A stretch of DNA of 5,256 nt. Origin: Desulfobacteraceae bacterium. Its GTDB lineage: Bacteria > Desulfobacterota > DSM-4660 > Desulfatiglandales > Desulfatiglandaceae. The stretch is taken from NCBI GenBank assembly GCA_013203065.1, contig JABMQV010000687.1, positions 1 through 5,256 on the forward strand, written 5' to 3'. A program made the position numbers and the translations under genes. This document shows, piece after piece, positions 1 to 5,256 of the stretch. How positions within the stretch are numbered: the first letter of the stretch is position 1; each line of letters opens with the position of its first letter. The notes beneath the pieces were generated by a model, which had not been told where the DNA came from, ran no database searches, and saw nothing but the letters and a program-made list of their open reading frames with translations.

Positions 1-233
1 AATATCGGCATGACGCTTTGAGCTTCAAGGGGTTTCCCGTCCCAGAGATCAAGTAGCATTATTAGCAAAAGTTATACCACTAATGTCTTGAAGGAGATTT
101 CTTGCTTGATGGTTTAGGGGGACGATGTCTTAACTATCTGAAACAAAAACAGAAATGGCTTTGAGCCGTAAAAGATGTGCGGGCCAAAAAAGTGTAAGAT
201 GACCTGCCCCTAGTACGGGAGATATGTTCAACG

Positions 234-287
234 CTCTCGGCCATATGTCCACTTTATGTACACCTTGCGGACATCATGGCCCGGAGT
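234..287. repeat. Imperfect inverted repeat / hairpin
   Basis: The left arm GGCCATATGTCC (239-250) pairs with the right arm GGACATCATGGCC (269-281) with one unpaired base, across an 18-nt loop. Weaker pairing continues outward (CTCTC at 234-238 against the CGGAG side to 287), with two mismatches. No T run follows, so it is not a typical terminator. It could be a structured RNA element or the remains of an inverted-repeat element. Confidence 0.5.
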
Positions 288-302
288 ACTTAAATCCTTC
301 AG

Positions 303-432
303 TGAAAACATATAGTTACCTGTGTACGAAATCTGTGCTGCAATTTCCCCTACAGCACACATAATCATGAAAACATGTGGTTATTGGTGTACGGAATCCG
401 TACACCAATTTTCCCTACAATACACATACTCA
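303..432. repeat. Imperfect tandem duplication of a 65-bp unit
   Basis: Copy 1 is 303-367 and copy 2 is 368-432, with no spacer and no gaps. Both begin TGAAAACAT and end in TCA; 51 of 65 positions match by hand count. The best-conserved blocks are TGAAAACAT at the start, TGTACG in the middle, and ATTT.CCCTACA near the end. The differences spoil a hairpin present in copy 1 (TGTGCTG 334-340 with CAGCACA 353-359) and create a long palindrome in copy 2. No third clear copy follows on either side; a weak similarity at 242-261 (CATAT...TGTAC) was seen but not counted. Confidence 0.8.
383..409. repeat. 27-bp perfect palindrome with 1-nt centre
   Basis: The arm ATTGGTGTACGGA (383-395) and its exact reverse complement (397-409) flank a single A at 396. 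It lies within the second copy of the 65-bp tandem repeat and is followed by TTTTCCC. It could be an operator for a dimeric regulator. It could also form an RNA hairpin, but the T run is short for a factor-independent terminator and no gene ends just upstream. The symmetry is read directly; the role is open. Confidence 0.75.
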
Positions 433-741
433 ACTAATGTGGAGGCGTTTATGCATCTCTCCGCACCTGCTTTGCACTGACAGCTGGTGTGAACTCAGTC
501 AAAACCGCTGGCCTCCGACCCGTACATCCTACGTCTATCTCAGCCAAAGCTTCCACCACTATAATATCGTGTGGCGGATTCTTATCCCTAACACCTACAC
601 CATAGGATCCAATTTCTTCCGGCCCTCGATACCAAGCAGTTGACTATTTGGCATAAACCTTGCTGTTTATGGATAATTATATGAATTGAACTCCTTTTTT
701 CCTCCACCTGAATGGCAGACGCACTATCTGACCTGGTAGAT

Positions 742-750
742 TGATATAAT
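742..750 (+). promoter_or_regulatory. Possible extended -10 promoter element upstream of the operon
   Basis: TGATATAAT matches the extended -10 form (TGN then TATAAT), with the hexamer at 745-750. No good -35 hexamer is present about 17 bases upstream (722-727). If used, it would start a transcript about 290 nt before the HybA-like gene, running through the inverted-repeat segment. It overlaps the left inverted repeat by one base. A/T-rich DNA yields such matches by chance, so this is tentative. Confidence 0.25.
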
Positions 751-960
751 TTATAACCCGTATTCCGGAAAACGCTATCCCTACCTCGTAACTTGATGAA
801 ATAACTAAGATTGTTTTGCGAGTTTTTATGGGCTACAATTTTCAAGAAAGCTCAAATACCTTGGCATTTCTTTCCTGCCGCTTTGCGGCGCTCAGACCCC
901 GCAAGCGAGTCCCCAGTTTAAGGGTGTTACAAATTTGGTTCCCGAAATACGGGTTATAAA
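750..960. mobile_element. Candidate MITE-like segment: 211 bp bounded by 19-bp inverted repeats
   Basis: The left end TTTATAACCCGTATTCCGG (750-768) and the reverse complement of the right end (942-960) match at 18 of 19 bases. The interior has no credible gene; its only notable frame is about 43 codons from ATG 828 without a ribosome site. It also contains a GC-rich hairpin, GCCGC-TTT-GCGGC (877-889), followed by CCGCAAGCG, which can alternatively pair with the same left arm. Size, terminal inverted repeats and lack of coding capacity are those of a non-autonomous mobile element. No clear target-site duplication was found, since both flanks are A/T-rich, so a large regulatory cruciform remains possible. 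Confidence 0.45.
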
Positions 961-1050
961 AAAATTCCATCTTTATGTAATGCAGAAGTCTTAAAATGCA
1001 TTGAAGAATTTCTTAATACCTCCCTTTTTACTTATCCCACGGGGAAGACT

Positions 1051-2046
1051 ATGAAAATCAGCAGACGTCGTTTTATCGGGATAGCTGGAGCCATGGTGGG
1101 AGGGACTCTGCTCGGAAAGCCGACAAAAACAGGGGCAGAGCGTAAGCCTAAAGCACCGCCAGATCCGTACGGCTGTCTCGTCGATCTCACTGTTTGCGTC
1201 GGCTGCCGGAAATGTGAGCAGGCCTGCAATCAGGTCAACCATCTGCCGTCGCCCCGGGTGTCGTTTGAAGACCCCCGTGTCTTTGAACAAAGGCGGAGAC
1301 CCGACGTCGGCGCTTTTACCGTGGTCAACCGATACTACGGGGGAAAACGGGACGAGCGAAACCAGCTACATCCCACCTTTGTAAAGGTCCAGTGCATGCA
1401 TTGTCAGGACCCGGGTTGTGTTTCCGCGTGTATTGTGGGAGCCATGACCAAAAAGGACAATGGCGCCACCCATTACGACGCTTCCAAGTGTATCGGCTGC
1501 CGTTACTGCCTGGTAGCCTGCCCTTTTCAAATCCCCGCCTATGAGTACCATGATCCTCTCTTTCCAAGGGTTCGCAAATGCACCTTCTGCTATGAACGTA
1601 TAAGCAAAGAAGGGGGAAAACCGGCTTGCGCCGCCATTTGCCCGGTAGAGAGCATTACTTTTGGCAAACGTCGCCAGATTCTGGAATTGGCCCGTCACAG
1701 GATCAAGAACGACCCGGGGCGATATCTGGACAGAATTTACGGGGAACATGAGGTGGGCGGCACATCCTGGCTTTACCTTTCGGGTGACAGCTTTGAAAAA
1801 TTGGGTTTTCTCGATCTGCCGACACGTTCCATTCCCTATCTCTCCGAAACCATCCAGCACGGATTGTTTAGCTATCTCTGGGCCCCCCTGACACTGTTTG
1901 GCATGCTGGGGGCGGTGGTGGCAGTCATCAACCGGAAACAAAACAGAGGTTCGTCTGAGTCTGTACAAGAAAGGCATCAACTTGATCAAGATACAGCAGG
2001 GTTACAGGAGAAATCTGATTCCAGCAAAAGGGAGGAGAAGATATGA
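1051..2046 (+). CDS. HybA-like periplasmic four-cluster [4Fe-4S] ferredoxin subunit, Tat-exported and membrane-anchored
   Basis: This 331-residue electron-transfer subunit should pass electrons between a membrane quinone-reactive partner and a periplasmic redox protein. The N-terminus carries a twin-arginine signal (SRRRF, residues 4-8) followed by a hydrophobic stretch (about 9-21), so the folded protein is exported with its clusters. Sixteen cysteines form four complete [4Fe-4S] motifs: C49/C52/C55/C59, C115/C118/C123/C127, C147/C150/C153/C157 and C177/C180/C193/C197. Near the end lies one transmembrane helix (about 271-294) and then a charged tail of about 37 residues, expected in the cytoplasm. 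Tat signal, four clusters and a C-terminal anchor are the architecture of HybA; DmsB/NrfC-type subunits lack the anchor. ATG 1051 fits because the Tat motif follows at once; its ribosome site (GGGGAAG, 1041-1047) is only moderate. The stop overlaps the next start by 4 bp. No hydrogenase gene is visible, so no hyb symbol is given. Family confidence is high; partner and direction of electron flow are inferred. Confidence 0.93.
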   Translation: MKISRRRFIGIAGAMVGGTLLGKPTKTGAERKPKAPPDPYGCLVDLTVCVGCRKCEQACNQVNHLPSPRVSFEDPRVFEQRRRPDVGAFTVVNRYYGGKRDERNQLHPTFVKVQCMHCQDPGCVSACIVGAMTKKDNGATHYDASKCIGCRYCLVACPFQIPAYEYHDPLFPRVRKCTFCYERISKEGGKPACAAICPVESITFGKRRQILELARHRIKNDPGRYLDRIYGEHEVGGTSWLYLSGDSFEKLGFLDLPTRSIPYLSETIQHGLFSYLWAPLTLFGMLGAVVAVINRKQNRGSSESVQERHQLDQDTAGLQEKSDSSKREEKI

Positions 2047-3254
2047 GCGCTGATCCCAAACCTGAACCGGTCGAAGCGAAGTTTTGGACCCCCGGGGTCA
2101 TGGTTTTGGGTGCATTTATGATAGTTGGGTTTTTTTTCGTGGTCGCCCGATACATAGGAGGTCTGGGCGCCGTGACCAACCTGAACAATTCCTATCCCTG
2201 GGGGTTGTGGATCGGCGTTGATGTGGCCACCGGCGTAGCCCTCGCCGCAGGCGGGTTTACCACCGCAGCCCTGGCCCACATCTTTGGGCGGCATAACTAC
2301 GAGGCAATAACAAGACCGGCATTGCTCACCGCCATGCTTGGCTATACCATTGTCGCCCTGGGTCTTGCCATTGATGTGGGACGAACCTGGGCCATGTGGC
2401 ACCCGATTATCTACTGGCAAACCAACTCGGTCCTTTTCGAAGTGGCCATGTGTGTAATGATCTATCTTCAAGTCCTCTACATCGAGTTTATTCCCATCGT
2501 GGTGGAATGTTTTCGAGGAAAGGTGGACCTGCCGGGACGACTCTGGGTCTTTGAAAAGCTGGTTGAGTGGCTCCTGAAACTGGTCGATAGGGTGCTGGGA
2601 AAAGTGATGTGGATCTTTATTATTCTCGGGGTTGTTCTCTCCTGTATGCACCAATCGTCACTGGGGACACTCATGCTCATCGCCCCAACAAAGCTGCACC
2701 CCCTTTGGTACACACCCATCCTGCCCCTGTTTTTTCTCATTTCGGCCATTGCCGTTGGCTACCCCATGGTGGTCTTTGAGACCACTATAGCCACAAGTTC
2801 TCTCAAATTGGAGAGTGAAATGGAGATATTGACGCCGCTTACCCGGATCACCATTTTTGTGCTGGGAATCTATATGTGTCTCAAGGTGGGAGACATTATC
2901 GCCCGTGGCGCCTATGTCTATCTCTTTGACGGAACAACTCAAAGTAACGCCTTTCTTGTGGAAATGATTGGAGGAGTCATCATCCCCTGGATCATGCTTC
3001 TCATAAAACGGGTTCGCTGCTCCAGACCAGCTCTTTTCGTAGCCTGCACCCTCATCATCTTCGGTGTTGTTATTAACCGGGTAAACGTTTTTGTGGTGGG
3101 CTACCAGCCGCCGTTCGCTCAAAACTCATATTTCCCGGCCATTGGCGAAATGGCCGTCACCGCCGCGCTGATTGCGGGTGTCATGTTTCTGTACAGGTTA
3201 TTTATCACTATCTTCCCGGTCCTTAGCGCCCGGCGCCAGGAGCTGTCTTCATGA
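2043..3254 (+). CDS. HybB-like (NrfD/PsrC superfamily) integral membrane quinone-interacting subunit
   Basis: This 403-residue polytopic membrane protein is expected to oxidise or reduce menaquinol and exchange electrons with the four-cluster protein encoded just upstream. About ten hydrophobic helices can be read: residues 17-36, 54-80, 92-112, 128-150, 186-206, 223-246, 268-286, 303-321, 328-347 and 367-391. The segment around SYPWGLWIG (50-58) and the length resemble HybB, the larger branch of the NrfD/PsrC superfamily, more than eight-helix NrfD; members generally bind no haem. No signal peptide is present, and the short polar N-terminus precedes helix 1. ATG 2043 is chosen because a strong ribosome site (GGAGGAG, 2031-2037) lies 5 bases upstream and the start overlaps the previous stop as ATGA, indicating translational coupling. 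The stop overlaps the cytochrome start the same way. Because HybA/HybB partners occur in several respiratory complexes, a role with hydrogenase is not supported by this window. Quinone binding is inferred from the family; no site residues are assigned. Confidence 0.93.
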   Translation: MSADPKPEPVEAKFWTPGVMVLGAFMIVGFFFVVARYIGGLGAVTNLNNSYPWGLWIGVDVATGVALAAGGFTTAALAHIFGRHNYEAITRPALLTAMLGYTIVALGLAIDVGRTWAMWHPIIYWQTNSVLFEVAMCVMIYLQVLYIEFIPIVVECFRGKVDLPGRLWVFEKLVEWLLKLVDRVLGKVMWIFIILGVVLSCMHQSSLGTLMLIAPTKLHPLWYTPILPLFFLISAIAVGYPMVVFETTIATSSLKLESEMEILTPLTRITIFVLGIYMCLKVGDIIARGAYVYLFDGTTQSNAFLVEMIGGVIIPWIMLLIKRVRCSRPALFVACTLIIFGVVINRVNVFVVGYQPPFAQNSYFPAIGEMAVTAALIAGVMFLYRLFITIFPVLSARRQELSS

Positions 3255-5256
3255 AAGTGGGGATAAAACAAAAAAAAGTAACTATGATGGCAATTTTGAT
3301 GGCTATGTTGGTCTTCTCAACCCTTGTTGTTGGATTTTCCACCAGGGGAAACAGTGCTGCCGATGGGACCAAACCAGCCAAACCACCCAAAAAATCAACC
3401 CGCCCCTGGGAGGCCCGTCAGGAGGCCGCCAAATTACGGTCTGCTGAGGTGGTTCCCCTCATCAAGGAGCTGCTTCCTGAAACGCCATCCCAACGGCGCG
3501 CGCGTCTTGGGGATAAGGTGCCACAGATCGAAGACATCGAGTTCAGCTATTTCCTTCTGAATAACCCGATCCTAGAGAAGGAAGGGAATCTTTATGGGCC
3601 AGTTCGGTTTATGCACAGAAAACATGCGGGGATGCTCAACGATTGCTTTGTATGTCATCACCACCGCTCGGCAGATCTCCAAGCACCGGAAATCATGAGG
3701 TGTTCCGCCTGCCATCAAACCTCTTTTAACCCAGAAGTTCCTGAGAGGATCGGGCTCCAGGGCGCCCATCACCGCCAGTGCATGGGGTGCCACAAGAAAT
3801 GGAACAAAGGACCTGTTGGGTGCACCGGCTGTCACCCAAAAAATGTTCCGAGCCATAATGAACTGGTCAAACTCACCGCCAACCCCAGCCCCACCGACGT
3901 CACCAAGGAATGTCTCCGGTGTCACGATGTTCAGGGTGACGAGATGCTTACAAGCACCCACTGGTTATGGAAAGGACCGTCAGAGTTCACAGAAGGATTT
4001 GAGAAAAGGGTGGACATGGGCAAGGCCACGGTTACGATCAACAATTTCCTGGTACATCTTGCCAGCAACTGGCCGCAGTGTACGTCCTGTCATGCCGGTT
4101 ATGGCTGGAAGGAAGCCGAATTTGACTTCACCGACAAGACCAAAATTGACTGCCTCATCTGTCATGATACCACCAATTCCTACAAAAAAGCCCCTTTGGG
4201 GGCTGGAATGCCTGATCCTGATGTAGATCTTGTCGACGTCGCCAGGAACGTCGGGAAACCCAACCGCAAAACCTGCGGTGCATGCCATTTCGCCGGCGGC
4301 CCGGGGGAACCCATCAAACACGGTAAGCTCAACCCCTTTTTAGATTTTCATTCGACCAGTTGTGATGTCCATATGGGAGGCCTTGACCTCCAATGCCATG
4401 ACTGTCACAAGACCAGAAACCATAAGATCTCCGGCAGAAGTCTCGCCCTACCTGTCGCTGAGGGTAGCCGCTCCTGCGAGGATTGTCATACCTCAGTTCC
4501 GCATCAGGGAAAGGCGCTTTTGAACCACCATCTCAACCGCCATTCAGAACATATATCCTGTACCACTTGCCATAACCCCGTTTACGCGAAATGCGCCCCG
4601 GTAAAGACCTTTTGGGATTGGTCAACCGCAGGGGACAAGTCACGGGAGCCAAAAAAAGACGAGCATGGCAATCCGGATTACATGTGGGAAACAGGAGAAC
4701 AGATCTGGCAGGAGAACATAAAGCCTGTCTATGCCTGGTACAACGGAAAGGCCAAACGGCATGTCCTGGGAGACAAGGTTAATGAAGAGGGCGTGACAAT
4801 CCTTACTGAACCTGCCGGTGATATCAAAGATCCCAATTCAAAGATCTATCCCTTTAAGGTCATGGGGGGGAGACAGGCCGCAGACGCACAACATAAATAC
4901 CTGCTTGTGCCGCACCTGGCGGGCCCTGAGGGGTACTGGGAGACCTTGGATTGGGAAAAGGCCTTTTCTCTTGGTATGGATGCCGCGAAACTCCCTTACA
5001 GCGGTCAATACAAGTGGGTGGATACGGTTATGTTTCTGAGCCTCAACCACGAGGTCCTTCCAAAACAATTTGCTCTCTCCTGTGTACAGTGCCACCCCAG
5101 CCTAAGAACCGAGAGGTCATGCGGTCAGTGCCACATGGACAAACGGGGTCTGGACTTTAAAAACCTGGCCTTTAGCAACATTGATTTCAAGTTCCTCCAT
5201 TCACGAGAACCGGACACCCAAAAACGGGTTGAAAGTACCGACTACATAGACTTCAA
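3251..5256 (+). CDS. Multihaem cytochrome c: N-terminal c3/c7-like tetrahaem region plus octahaem tetrathionate reductase-like region; 3' end beyond window
   Basis: The reading frame stays open to the window edge (668 codons visible), so the C-terminus is missing. A lysine-rich start and a hydrophobic stretch (about 11-29), with a possible cleavage site near NSA (34-36), suggest Sec export to the periplasm. Thirteen CXXCH haem-attachment motifs start at residues 132, 151, 177, 191, 221, 277, 301, 342, 382, 409, 437, 611 and 624. The first four, with candidate axial histidines H122, H125 (FMHRKH) and H173/H174, look like a class III c3/c7 tetrahaem unit. From about 215 the protein resembles the octahaem tetrathionate reductase (OTR) family: CTSCHAGYGW, CLICHDT, CGACHFAGGPG with IKHG, CTTCHNP, then WDWSTAGD (454-461) and a long haem-free stretch before the last motifs. 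ATG 3251 is supported by AGGAG (3238-3242) and the ATGA overlap with the HybB-like gene. It is the likely redox partner of the upstream pair. Actual substrate (tetrathionate, nitrogen oxides, another cytochrome or an extracellular acceptor) is unknown. Confidence 0.93.
   Translation, partial: MKVGIKQKKVTMMAILMAMLVFSTLVVGFSTRGNSAADGTKPAKPPKKSTRPWEARQEAAKLRSAEVVPLIKELLPETPSQRRARLGDKVPQIEDIEFSYFLLNNPILEKEGNLYGPVRFMHRKHAGMLNDCFVCHHHRSADLQAPEIMRCSACHQTSFNPEVPERIGLQGAHHRQCMGCHKKWNKGPVGCTGCHPKNVPSHNELVKLTANPSPTDVTKECLRCHDVQGDEMLTSTHWLWKGPSEFTEGFEKRVDMGKATVTINNFLVHLASNWPQCTSCHAGYGWKEAEFDFTDKTKIDCLICHDTTNSYKKAPLGAGMPDPDVDLVDVARNVGKPNRKTCGACHFAGGPGEPIKHGKLNPFLDFHSTSCDVHMGGLDLQCHDCHKTRNHKISGRSLALPVAEGSRSCEDCHTSVPHQGKALLNHHLNRHSEHISCTTCHNPVYAKCAPVKTFWDWSTAGDKSREPKKDEHGNPDYMWETGEQIWQENIKPVYAWYNGKAKRHVLGDKVNEEGVTILTEPAGDIKDPNSKIYPFKVMGGRQAADAQHKYLLVPHLAGPEGYWETLDWEKAFSLGMDAAKLPYSGQYKWVDTVMFLSLNHEVLPKQFALSCVQCHPSLRTERSCGQCHMDKRGLDFKNLAFSNIDFKFLHSREPDTQKRVESTDYIDF

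Larger units (their letters stand above)
1..1050. other. Long non-coding or degraded upstream region, no convincing gene
   Basis: No open frame here has a ribosome site, recognisable motifs or plausible protein composition together. The longest frames (377-643 on plus, 588-845 on minus) overlap each other, cross the repeat structures and resemble no family I know. A frame on the minus strand (about 449-640) lacks stops for some 64 codons and has a protein-like composition but no start codon. By eye the region is richer in A+T than the operon. It holds a hairpin, a 65-bp tandem duplication with a palindrome, and a 211-bp inverted-repeat-bounded segment, each listed separately. It may be decayed mobile DNA, a regulatory region or both. 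Positions 433-749 hold nothing else I can support. Confidence 0.6.

Noticed and set aside
1..59. Minus-strand frame beginning at ATG (complement of 57-59) and running off the left edge, about 19 residues
   Set aside because: Open to the edge but very short, no ribosome site upstream of the ATG, and the peptide is not recognisable. It might be the start of a divergent gene, but the window cannot support it.
196..211. TAAGATGACCTGCCCC, loosely reminiscent of the ends of some IS3-family elements
   Set aside because: No matching inverted end was found in the window and no transposase fragment is recognisable nearby.
303..432. CRISPR array
   Set aside because: The two units abut directly with no unique spacers, and 65 bp is too long for a CRISPR repeat.
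449..640. Minus-strand stop-free frame of about 64 codons with protein-like composition
   Set aside because: No start codon, no ribosome site and no recognised family; a frame this long is not improbable by chance over six frames. A degraded gene fragment is possible but unsupported.
377..643. 88-codon plus-strand frame
   Set aside because: Starts inside the tandem repeat, lacks a ribosome site, and its composition shows no domain or membrane pattern.
861..879. TTGGCAT...CTGCC as a possible sigma-54 promoter
   Set aside because: The GG and GC dinucleotides are separated by 12 bases instead of the required 10.
1366..1989. 207-codon minus-strand frame inside the ferredoxin gene
   Set aside because: It is antisense to a gene with four intact iron-sulfur motifs and shows no family features; a shadow frame.
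3816..4226. 136-codon plus-strand frame in another frame of the cytochrome gene
   Set aside because: The true frame here is the one carrying regularly spaced CXXCH motifs; this frame is proline/threonine-rich with no domain.

Overview
The window looks like a piece of an anaerobic bacterial genome, most likely a Desulfobacterota (former deltaproteobacterial) sulfate- or metal-reducing or syntrophic lineage. That placement is inferred from gene content: a Tat-exported four-cluster ferredoxin, a HybB/NrfD-family membrane quinol protein and a very haem-rich cytochrome in one operon. No rRNA, tRNA or marker gene is present to prove it.

Layout: positions 1-1050 hold no convincing gene. By eye this stretch is richer in A+T than the operon, and it contains several repeat structures. 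These are an imperfect hairpin (234-287), two tandem copies of a 65-bp unit (303-432) with a 27-bp palindrome inside the second copy (383-409), and a 211-bp segment bounded by 19-bp inverted repeats (750-960) that resembles a small non-autonomous element. From 1051 to the right edge there is a tight plus-strand operon of three genes, each joined to the next by a 4-bp ATGA stop/start overlap: a HybA-like [4Fe-4S] protein (1051-2046), a HybB-like integral membrane protein (2043-3254) and a multihaem cytochrome c (3251 to beyond 5256).

How the genes work together (inference from the families): the HybB-like protein would exchange electrons with the menaquinone pool. The periplasmic, membrane-tethered HybA-like protein would carry them along four [4Fe-4S] clusters to the cytochrome, or the reverse. 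The cytochrome joins an N-terminal tetrahaem, cytochrome c3/c7-like region to an octahaem-tetrathionate-reductase (OTR)-like region and already has 13 CXXCH motifs before the window cuts it. No hydrogenase large or small subunit is visible, so HybA/HybB here look like a redox module paired with an OTR-type cytochrome rather than with hydrogenase-2. The terminal electron acceptor or donor cannot be read from this window.
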